Source of the DNA: Alphaproteobacteria bacterium MarineAlpha9_Bin7
GTDB lineage: Bacteria > Pseudomonadota > Alphaproteobacteria > UBA7887
Direction of reading: 5' to 3'
NCBI GenBank assembly: GCA_002938115.1
Contig: PTKD01000045.1
Coordinates: 1-11,109, forward strand
Length of the DNA stretch: 11,109 bases
The notes under the pieces are model-generated. The model was not told the DNA's origin and made no database searches. It was given only the letters and a program-made list of their open reading frames with translations. A program made the position numbers and the translations under genes. Positions within the stretch are counted from its first letter, which is position 1; every line of letters starts with the position of its first letter. This document shows, piece by piece, positions 1-5,967 of this stretch.

Positions 1-324
1 AATATCCAAAACTCTGGGTGCCTCCATACCAAACGAGAGAATCACCACGTCAAAAACTGACTTAAGTTCTTCGTAGGTCAGGTCACGACCAAGTTCCACG
101 TTCCCAACAAAACGAACCCCGGGCTTATCAAGGATCTTCTCATACAATTTAGTGACATTTTTTGTGTTCAAGTGATCAGGCGCGACACCGAACCGAACCA
201 GTCCAAATGGCGTGGGCCATCGATCAATTATATCAATTCGAGAACCCGGAAATGCCTTGAGCATAGCGTCAGCCGCATAGAATCCTGATGGCCCCGCGCC
301 GACCACAGCGACAGAAAGATTCAT
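1..324 (-). CDS. Ferredoxin-NADP+ reductase, FprA/adrenodoxin-reductase type (N-terminal 108 residues, 3' end beyond window)
   Basis: This flavoenzyme passes electrons between NADPH and ferredoxin in the cytoplasm. Only the first 108 codons are present; the gene runs off the left edge. Residues 5-14 form the beta strand and dinucleotide-binding loop for FAD (VAVVGAGPSG). Residues 37-51 carry PTPFGLVRFGVAPDH, the hallmark of the mitochondrial adrenodoxin reductase and mycobacterial FprA group. GNV (74-76) and the hydrophobic strand ending at 91-100 also match that group. The start is secure: an in-frame TAA lies three codons upstream of the ATG, and no other start fits between. The Shine-Dalgarno sequence is poor (only GGG touching the ATG). 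The gene is in the same direction as the thiolase but 233 bases from it, with a possible terminator between, so it probably has its own promoter. TATAGT at 345-340 is a -10-like hexamer but is too close to the ATG to be convincing. The NADP-binding half is not visible, so cofactor preference cannot be checked. Confidence 0.88.
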   Translation of the reverse strand, partial: MNLSVAVVGAGPSGFYAADAMLKAFPGSRIDIIDRWPTPFGLVRFGVAPDHLNTKNVTKLYEKILDKPGVRFVGNVELGRDLTYEELKSVFDVVILSFGMEAPRVLDI

Positions 325-370
325 CCCGGCTTACACCCAACTATAAGAGACATCGAGATGACTTTAATGA

Positions 371-416
371 CACAAAATGCCTCAAGGGAGTCGGAGTTCG
401 TAGTCCCACTTGAGGC
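371..416 (-). terminator. Possible rho-independent terminator after the thiolase gene
   Basis: In the gap between the thiolase stop and the reductase start (325-557), perfect 8-base arms GCCTCAAG (379-386) and CTTGAGGC (409-416) enclose a 22-base loop. A few extra G-C pairs (GG/CC) are possible inside. Read on the minus strand, the stem is followed by A and then TTTT (377-374), a short U tract. It lies about 140 bases after the thiolase stop. The loop is long and the U run short, so efficiency is uncertain. I see nothing else in this gap. The short plus-strand reading frames across it have no recognisable protein and no good ribosome binding site. Confidence 0.4.
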
Positions 417-557
417 TCCTTATCCACCAATATCCCTCACCTTTGTCCTATTTCACGTGGACTCTCACCGCGTCCGCGGTATCCCCAAACACGGCAGGAA
501 ATCAAGAGACCAGAAAACAAAATTTCAACATCGCGCAACACCGAATATTTCTTTCTC

Positions 558-1763
558 TCACACCCTTTCCAGTACCACTGCAATTCCCTGACCGACCCCG
601 ATACACATGGCGCATAATGCATGACGTCCACCCTTTGCCGCTAGCTGGTACATAGCGGTAGTGATAAGGCGGGCACCACTCATCCCCAGTGGATGGCCCA
701 GTGCAATAGCACCACCCTGTGGATTTACATTTCCTGAATCATCTGGCAATCCTAGATCACGAAGCACCGCAATCGCTTGGGCGGCAAATGCTTCATTCAG
801 CTCTATAAGGTCGAAGTCCTTCACGGAAAGCCCACACCTCTCCATTGCCTTACGACTTGCCGGTGCAGGTCCCATACCCATTATCCGTGGCTCAACGCCA
901 GCGGTGGCCATCGTAACGACGCGCGCGCGCGGAGTTAACCCAAATCTCTTGGCTGCTTTTTCTGATGCCAATACCAAAGCACAAGCACCATCATTAACGC
1001 CGGCTGCATTTCCCGCAGTGACAGTGCCGTCTTCGCGGAAAGGCGTCGGAAGCTTTGCCAAGCCTTCAAGCGTAGTCTCGGGTCGAAGATGTTCGTCCCG
1101 ATCAACTATAATGGGTTCCCCTTTGCGTCTCGGAATAGTCACTGGCGTTATTTCATGTGCAAAAGCCCCATTCTCCTGCGCTATTCCGGCGGATTTCTGG
1201 CTTCGAAGCGCAAAAGCATCCTGATCGTCGCGGCGAATTTGAAACGCTTCCGCCACGTTCTCCGCAGTCTCAGGCATGGAGTCGACACCGAACTGCTTTT
1301 TCATCAAATTGTTCACAAACCTCCAACCGATCGTCGTGTCATACAACTCGGTTTGACGAGCAAATGCGTTCTGTGCCTTGCCCATTACAAACGGGGCACG
1401 AGACATGCTTTCGACGCCGCCTGCGATCACCAATTCTGCCTCGTTACAACGGATCGCACGAGCCGCGGTCCCTACTGCGTCCATGCTTGAACCACACAGA
1501 CGGTTTACGGTCATGCCGGGGACCTGTTTTGGCAAACCCGCAAGCAACCCTGCCATGCGGGCAACATTTCGATTGTCTTCGCCGGCCTGATTGGCGCAGC
1601 CATATATCACGTCGTCCACCTGTTCCCAGTCCACACCTTGATTACGCACCATAAGCGCCGAGATCGGCAAAGCCGCGAGGTCATCTGTACGAACTGATGA
1701 CAATGCCCCGCCATAACGCCCGATTGGGGTCCGCGTTGCATCACAAATAAAGGCCTCGGCCAT
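558..1763 (-). CDS. pcaF: 3-oxoadipyl-CoA thiolase (beta-ketoadipyl-CoA thiolase, PcaF/PaaJ type)
   Basis: The family cleaves 3-oxoadipyl-CoA with free CoA to succinyl-CoA and acetyl-CoA, the last step of the beta-ketoadipate and phenylacetate routes, in the cytosol. The 401-residue length is standard. Residues 54-71 (YGCANQAGEDNRNVARMA) and 118-131 (ESMSRAPFVMGKA) are the signatures that separate PcaF/PaaJ from acetoacetyl-CoA thiolases. Catalytic residues are present: nucleophile Cys90 in NRLCGSS, NEAF at 323-326, His357 in GHPLG, and Cys387 in CIGVGQG. The stretch after Cys90 reads GSSMDA, where Pseudomonas PcaF, as I recall it, has ASGMDA. The ATG is preceded by AAGGGAG about 8 bases upstream, so the start is good. 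No other pca or paa gene is in view, so it may serve general dicarboxyl- or fatty-acyl-CoA degradation, and the exact substrate is inferred from similarity. The nearest plus-strand genes diverge from it. Confidence 0.87.
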   Translation of the reverse strand: MAEAFICDATRTPIGRYGGALSSVRTDDLAALPISALMVRNQGVDWEQVDDVIYGCANQAGEDNRNVARMAGLLAGLPKQVPGMTVNRLCGSSMDAVGTAARAIRCNEAELVIAGGVESMSRAPFVMGKAQNAFARQTELYDTTIGWRFVNNLMKKQFGVDSMPETAENVAEAFQIRRDDQDAFALRSQKSAGIAQENGAFAHEITPVTIPRRKGEPIIVDRDEHLRPETTLEGLAKLPTPFREDGTVTAGNAAGVNDGACALVLASEKAAKRFGLTPRARVVTMATAGVEPRIMGMGPAPASRKAMERCGLSVKDFDLIELNEAFAAQAIAVLRDLGLPDDSGNVNPQGGAIALGHPLGMSGARLITTAMYQLAAKGGRHALCAMCIGVGQGIAVVLERV

Positions 1764-1857
1764 AACAGCTTCTCCCTTGTTCTAAAACAACGGCGTAGTC
1801 CCCGTGAACATGACATTTCTTTGGGATCAAGGGTAGAGGCCAAGCCAATTTTTCCTC

Positions 1858-1886
1858 AATATCGCTTTTTAAATTTTCACTGTAAA
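1858..1886 (-). promoter_or_regulatory. Candidate sigma70-type promoter for the thiolase gene
   Basis: On the minus strand, TTTACA (1886-1881; 5 of 6 to the -35 consensus) and GATATT (1863-1858; 4 of 6 to the -10 consensus) are separated by 17 bases. Transcription would start near 1851, giving a leader of roughly 88 bases before the thiolase ATG. The region is A+T-rich, so chance matches are easy. This is a prediction by eye only. Confidence 0.28.
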
Positions 1887-1898
1887 CTCCGGAAAATC

Positions 1899-2006
1899 AT
1901 GATCCATCGTCATCTCACCGTATTCGGCATTGCCGTAACATTGGGACTATCAGCTTATTTTTGCATGATCGTCCTTAACATGATGCTGACCGCGATAGGG
2001 CTGTAA
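1899..2006 (+). CDS. Possible 35-residue single-pass membrane microprotein
   Basis: I do not recognise this protein. A short charged start (MIHRH) is followed by one continuous hydrophobic segment (about residues 6-33, including GIAVTLGLSAYF and MIVLNMML) long enough to span the inner membrane once. The basic N-terminus would favour a cytoplasmic amino end. The ATG has only a weak GGA-type ribosome binding site about 6 bases upstream. Other in-frame starts reach back to 1821, but they add a polar stretch and overlap the thiolase promoter region. The TAA stop is followed at once by the alpha/beta hydrolase in the same frame, with its TTG start six bases beyond the stop. The two are therefore likely on one transcript and possibly translationally coupled. 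It may instead be a chance hydrophobic frame or the remnant of an anchored hydrolase. Conservation of the peptide would decide. Confidence 0.4.
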   Translation: MIHRHLTVFGIAVTLGLSAYFCMIVLNMMLTAIGL

Positions 2007-2012
2007 CTGACG

Positions 2013-2639
2013 TTGGAAACGCCAGGGCTCCTTTTGAACGGACCGACCATGGCATCGCGTACCATTGTGTTAGCACATGGGGCGGGTGCAGGGATGGACA
2101 GCCCCTTCATGAACTCGATCGCATCTGGCCTGGTTGAGCGCGGCGAGCGAGTTGCACGCTTCGAGTTTCCATACATGAACGAGCGCCGTATTGATGGTGG
2201 GCGCAAACCTCCAAACACCTCAGCGACGCTAATGGATTGCTGGAGGGAAGCGATTAAGCTCCTAGGGCCAGCAGACCGACTAGTCATTGGTGGAAAGTCG
2301 CTGGGCGGCAGAATAGCCAGCTTGGTTGCTGATGAAACAAACGTTGCTGGTCTACTTTGCTTAGGCTATCCATTTCATCCTCCGGGACAACCCGAACGGA
2401 TTCGTACACAGCATCTCACGGATCTGGCAACGCCAACCCTAATCGTCCAAGGTGAGCGCGATCCTTTCGGAAACCAGGGTGAGGTTGACGGTTACGACTT
2501 GTCAAACTCTATTCGTATCGTTTGGCTTTCCGACGGCGACCATTCGTTTAAACCGCGCAAGAAATCAGGGCATACGGAACCGGAGAATCTAGACAAAGCC
2601 ATCCATTCGATTTCAACGTTTGTGGAGCGATTATTTTAA
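2013..2639 (+). CDS. Alpha/beta hydrolase of the KANL3/Tex30 (COG3571) type
   Basis: A small cytosolic serine hydrolase-like protein of 208 residues, the usual size for this uncharacterised family. AHGAGAGMDSPFM (21-33) holds the oxyanion-hole region. FEFPYM (50-55) follows. The nucleophile elbow is GGKSLGG (93-99, Ser96). GYPFHPPG (118-125) is also typical. The acid is Asp150 in GERDPFG, and the base is His177 in DGDHSF, so the full Ser-Asp-His triad is present. Start choice: an ATG at 2049 would remove LLLNGP, which aligns with the family's first strand, so the TTG at 2013 is preferred. A CTG at 2007 is also possible; AGGG at 1997-2000 sits 6 bases before the CTG and 12 before the TTG. The in-frame TAA at 2004-2006 blocks anything further upstream. 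The substrate is unknown; relatives are annotated as hydrolases or dienelactone-hydrolase-like proteins. It converges on the ABC1-family gene with 62 bases between and no clear terminator. Confidence 0.85.
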   Translation: METPGLLLNGPTMASRTIVLAHGAGAGMDSPFMNSIASGLVERGERVARFEFPYMNERRIDGGRKPPNTSATLMDCWREAIKLLGPADRLVIGGKSLGGRIASLVADETNVAGLLCLGYPFHPPGQPERIRTQHLTDLATPTLIVQGERDPFGNQGEVDGYDLSNSIRIVWLSDGDHSFKPRKKSGHTEPENLDKAIHSISTFVERLF

Positions 2640-2701
2640 CTGGGCGATCTGCAAACATTTCTAAAACAGCACACAACGGCAAACTTCCATAGTTTAAAGC
2701 G

Positions 2702-4039
2702 TCACAATAGTCCCGTATCCTTAAGCGCCCTCCTTTGTCGACCGGCGAGCTCATCCACCTTAAAATCTTCAATCAACGTCTCAAACATCTGATGCCAGTT
2801 GATTTCGGCCTTGAGACGCATGAATACCGCTCCCAGACCTATCGCGGCCCGATCCACCAAAACGAACTCCCGCGGGGGCCGCACACCACCGATACGACGC
2901 AATTCGGAATGCACTTCGGAAGCGACATCAACACCATAATGACTGGCATCACCTTCTTGGATTGCCCGCGTCCGGTCCTCCATGAGAGGCGCGTAAACAA
3001 ATTTAGCCCATATATTCAGGATCTCAATCATTTCCCGTGACAGATTCTCAAAGCCCCAGCTCTCATACGCCGATACTGCTAGTTCCTCGTCATTTGTGAG
3101 GAGAGCGCGGTACAAATCAATAACGCCTTTAACAAAACTTGCCTCGAAAATTCGTACGCATCCAAAATCGAGCAAATTAATTCCGAGATCTGGCCGAGCC
3201 GAGTAATTGCCGAGATGTGGGTCACCATGAATAACCCCGTAGTAGTAAAAAGGAACATACCAAGCTCTAAACATATTGTGGGCCAGTTTGTTGCGCTGAA
3301 CCGCAGGAGCACCCTCGAACTCCAGCAATGACTTGCCATCAAGCCAAGTCATGGTCAGCAAACGAGCGGTTGACAGCTCTTCAATAACATCTGGTAGCCA
3401 TACCCCCGGTTCGTCACGCAACATTGTGCCGAACAGATGTATGTGCCGGGCCTCTCGCCGATAGTCGAGCTCCTCCCGGAGTCGATCCATCATTTCCCTA
3501 TGGATTTCGCCGGGATCAATACTGGAATCGTAGCGACGATAGATCGCAAAAATTAACTTCAACTGCTTTAAATCCGCTTCAACAGCCGAGTTCATGTCCG
3601 GGTACTGCAGTTTGCAGGCCAAAGCCCTACCATCCATCGACTGCGCTCGATGCACCTGACCAAGTGAGGCAGCACGGGCAGCCTGGCGATCAAAGAATTT
3701 CAGTTTATCCTGCCATGCCGCGCCTAATTCACCAGCCATCCGCCGTTTAACAAAAAGCCATCCCATCGACGGTGCGTCCGCTTGCAAGTGACGAAGTTCC
3801 GTCGCGTATTCAGGCGGAAGAGCATCTGGAATCGTGGACACCAACTGGGCTATCTTCATTAAAGGACCCTTGAGCCCACCGAGCGCCTCACGTAGTTCTT
3901 CGGCGTGACGACGGCGATCTAAGGAAATACCTAGATATCGCTCGCCGACGAGCTTTGCAGCAAGACCCCCCACGCTCTTGGAAACCTTCGCGTATCGGAG
4001 CACACGACCGGCCAACCGATTTTCGTCAGAATGGCTCAT
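2702..4039 (-). CDS. ABC1/AarF/UbiB-family atypical kinase (ADCK-like)
   Basis: A 445-residue member of the ABC1 family, atypical protein-kinase-like ATPases tied to ubiquinone and lipid homeostasis. The N-terminal family extension contains MKIAQ (61-65), where the canonical KxGQ motif has Gly and this protein has Ala, then LPPEY (74-78). The alanine-rich nucleotide loop is ARAASLGQVH (121-130). The ATP-binding Lys is Lys143 (CKLQYP). The ExD motif is EELDY (189-193). The catalytic loop is HGDPHLGN (271-278) and the metal-binding motif DFG is 291-293. I see no C-terminal transmembrane hairpin like that of Escherichia coli UbiB, so this is the soluble AarF-like branch rather than ubiB itself. 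The chosen ATG (4039) matches where family similarity begins. An upstream ATG (4069) and TTG (4075) would overlap the 3' end of pepF and lack a ribosome binding site. GGAGG sits 15 bases before the chosen ATG, inside the last pepF codons. The 7-base gap implies one operon. Confidence 0.9.
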   Translation of the reverse strand: MSHSDENRLAGRVLRYAKVSKSVGGLAAKLVGERYLGISLDRRRHAEELREALGGLKGPLMKIAQLVSTIPDALPPEYATELRHLQADAPSMGWLFVKRRMAGELGAAWQDKLKFFDRQAARAASLGQVHRAQSMDGRALACKLQYPDMNSAVEADLKQLKLIFAIYRRYDSSIDPGEIHREMMDRLREELDYRREARHIHLFGTMLRDEPGVWLPDVIEELSTARLLTMTWLDGKSLLEFEGAPAVQRNKLAHNMFRAWYVPFYYYGVIHGDPHLGNYSARPDLGINLLDFGCVRIFEASFVKGVIDLYRALLTNDEELAVSAYESWGFENLSREMIEILNIWAKFVYAPLMEDRTRAIQEGDASHYGVDVASEVHSELRRIGGVRPPREFVLVDRAAIGLGAVFMRLKAEINWHQMFETLIEDFKVDELAGRQRRALKDTGLL

Positions 4040-4046
4040 AGGAGAA

Positions 4047-5843
4047 CTAAAATGCCTCCTCGAGCTCATCAACAAATCCCTCGATTACATCAAGTCCCTT
4101 CTTCCAAAACTTAGGATCACTGGCATCTAGGCCAAATGGTTTTAGCAATTCACCATGCCGCTTCGCACCGCCTGACGAAAGAAGACTTATATATTTTTCT
4201 TCAAAACCAGCATCAGACGTTTGATAAACGCCATACAGCGCGTTTACAAGGCAGTCGCCGAAAGCGTATGCGTACACATAAAAAGGGGTATGGATGAAAT
4301 GCGGAATATAGGACCAGTAGACTCGGTAATCGTCATGTAGGCGGATACCGGGACCTAGGCTTGCGCGCTGAACGTCCATCCAGACATCACTGATTTCATC
4401 GGTACTTAATTCGCCTTCCGGACGCAAATCATGGAGCTCGCGTTCGAATTCACAAAATGCTATCTGCCGCACCACAGTATTCAGCATATCCTCGACCTTG
4501 CCAGCGAGCATAATGCGTCTTCGGACTGGATCTCCCTCGTCATTCAGCATGGCTCGAAATGTCAACTGCTCGCCAAAAACGCTTGCGGTTTCTGCCAGTG
4601 TAAGGGGCGTTTCTGCCATCAGGGCACCCTGCTCCGCTGCCAATACTTGATGCACACCGTGGCCTAGTTCATGGGCGAGCGTCATTACGTCACGGGGTCT
4701 ACCTTGGTAGTTGAGCAATATATAAGGATGCGCAGAAGGGACCGTAGGATGCGAAAAAGCCCCTGAGGCCTTTCCGAGCCGAACCCTTGCGTCAATCCAG
4801 TTGTTTTCAAAAAAACGCGCTCCTATCTCTGCCATCGTCGGTGAAAAAGCCTCATACGCGGACAACACGGATTGTTTGGCATGCTCCCACGGAACCCAAC
4901 TATCGTCATCCTCCGGCAGCGGTGCATTCCGATCCCAATATTCAAGTTTCTCGAAGCCCAGCCACCGAGCCTTTAACTCATAGTACCGATGCGACAATCG
5001 TGGATAGCTATCTTTAACGGATACGATTAGTGCTTCCACCACGTCGTCCTCGACCATGTTTTCTAAATTACGCGACGAAATGGGTAAAGGAAGATTTCGC
5101 CAACGATCTTCGATCTCTTTATCTTTGATCAATGTGTTGGTAATTAGGGTCAAAACGCGAATATTCTTTTTAAGAATGCGCGAAATCTCCGCTGCGATGC
5201 CCTGTCGGGCCCCGCCGTCGGGAGATGACAGAAGATCGAAAGCCTCAGAGCTGTTGAGAGACTTACCATCGTAAGTAAAGTTCAATCCAGCGACAGTTTC
5301 ATCAAACAAACGGGTCCAGGCTCCACGACCAGCAACATGTTTTTCATGAAATACAGCCTCGACATCATCAGACAATTGGTACGGTCGGAAAACACGCTGA
5401 TCTCGTATCCATGGCTGGTATTTAGACAAGGCAGGCGTTTCCATTAAGTCAGCCAAGTCGCTATCCTCGATTCGATTCAACTCAAGGGTGACAAATAGGA
5501 GCTTTGTGGAAATTTCGTTGCACCGCTCCTGCATGGTTTGAAAAAACCGGCCAATATCAGGCTCGTTCATGTCGGCAGCGTATACCAGCTGGGAATAACT
5601 CATTATACGGCCGAGACTGTCCTGAAGGGATTCATAGTTCTCAACTAATTCCGCCATCTGATCACCACTAAGATGACGTAAATGACCTCGATAGCGGTCC
5701 GCTAAACTCTCAGCAATTTTTGCAGACTTTTTCAGGGACGCCTTCACGTCAGGAGATGTGATCCCAGGAAACAGATCGCCCAAATTCCACTCCGGTAGTT
5801 CTTGATTGCGTGACCCATTCACCCTCTCATTTTCCTCAGCCAT
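4047..5843 (-). CDS. pepF: Oligoendopeptidase F (M3 family zinc metallopeptidase)
   Basis: A cytosolic zinc endopeptidase that cuts short peptides, usually those released by larger proteases. At 598 residues it is full length for the M3B/PepF group. The zinc site HELGH is at residues 391-395 (His391, Glu392, His395). The third ligand is probably Glu418 in LAETASVFGE. The substrate-binding segment near the C-terminus, IPHFIHTPFYVYAYAFGD (513-530), supplies the conserved His and Tyr residues. The N-terminal helical domain and the WNLGDLFPG opening (residues 19-27) are typical of PepF. The start is set by AAGGGGGG about 6 bases upstream of the ATG at 5843. The ATG nine codons upstream (5870) overlaps the predicted -10 box and lacks a ribosome binding site. 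The ABC1-family gene follows 7 bases after the TAG, so the two are probably cotranscribed. No signal peptide is seen. Confidence 0.93.
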   Translation of the reverse strand: MAEENERVNGSRNQELPEWNLGDLFPGITSPDVKASLKKSAKIAESLADRYRGHLRHLSGDQMAELVENYESLQDSLGRIMSYSQLVYAADMNEPDIGRFFQTMQERCNEISTKLLFVTLELNRIEDSDLADLMETPALSKYQPWIRDQRVFRPYQLSDDVEAVFHEKHVAGRGAWTRLFDETVAGLNFTYDGKSLNSSEAFDLLSSPDGGARQGIAAEISRILKKNIRVLTLITNTLIKDKEIEDRWRNLPLPISSRNLENMVEDDVVEALIVSVKDSYPRLSHRYYELKARWLGFEKLEYWDRNAPLPEDDDSWVPWEHAKQSVLSAYEAFSPTMAEIGARFFENNWIDARVRLGKASGAFSHPTVPSAHPYILLNYQGRPRDVMTLAHELGHGVHQVLAAEQGALMAETPLTLAETASVFGEQLTFRAMLNDEGDPVRRRIMLAGKVEDMLNTVVRQIAFCEFERELHDLRPEGELSTDEISDVWMDVQRASLGPGIRLHDDYRVYWSYIPHFIHTPFYVYAYAFGDCLVNALYGVYQTSDAGFEEKYISLLSSGGAKRHGELLKPFGLDASDPKFWKKGLDVIEGFVDELEEAF

Positions 5844-5868
5844 ATCTGCCCCCCTTGATACAATTCGC

Positions 5869-5896
5869 ATTTTAGAAGCCTCCCTACGATCGCCAA
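5869..5896 (-). promoter_or_regulatory. Candidate sigma70 promoter for the pepF-ABC1 operon
   Basis: In the 124-base divergent gap, the minus strand reads TTGGCG (5896-5891; 4 of 6 to -35), a 16-base spacer, then TAAAAT (5874-5869; 5 of 6 to -10). A start site near 5862 gives a leader of about 19 bases, just enough for the AAGGGGGG ribosome binding site before the ATG at 5843. This geometry is internally consistent and also argues against the upstream ATG at 5870. I could not find an equally good promoter for the divergent acyl-CoA ligase gene in the same gap. Confidence 0.45.
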
Positions 5897-5967
5897 GCCC
5901 TTAAGTCGAATAATCTGTTAAACTGGCTGCTCTCGTTGGGGCGGCAGCGGCAAGGAGCGTAGGCACC

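Noticed and set aside
358..655. Overlapping short plus-strand frames in the gap before the thiolase 3' end
   Set aside because: No recognisable protein, no good ribosome binding site, and they run into the antisense of the thiolase.
661..1224. Long plus-strand open frame (187 codons) opposite the thiolase
   Set aside because: It is fully antisense to a thiolase with intact catalytic motifs, has low-complexity Ser/Ala/Pro content and no recognisable domain or ribosome binding site.
1777..1790. TTGTT-CTAA-AACAA inverted repeat just upstream of the thiolase ribosome binding site, considered as an operator
   Set aside because: Five-base A+T-rich arms arise easily by chance, and no matching second site or regulator gene is visible.
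2681..2695. AAACT-TCCAT-AGTTT stem between the convergent hydrolase and ABC1-family genes, considered as a terminator
   Set aside because: The stem is only five A+T-rich pairs with no U tract on either strand, so it is too weak to support a terminator call.
4040..4075. Longer N-terminus for the ABC1-family protein (ATG 4069 or TTG 4075)
   Set aside because: It would overlap pepF, has no ribosome binding site, and adds residues with no family similarity; the ATG at 4039 fits better.
5844..5870. Nine-codon longer pepF start at 5870
   Set aside because: Its ATG overlaps the predicted -10 box and lacks a ribosome binding site, while the ATG at 5843 has AAGGGGGG at ideal spacing.
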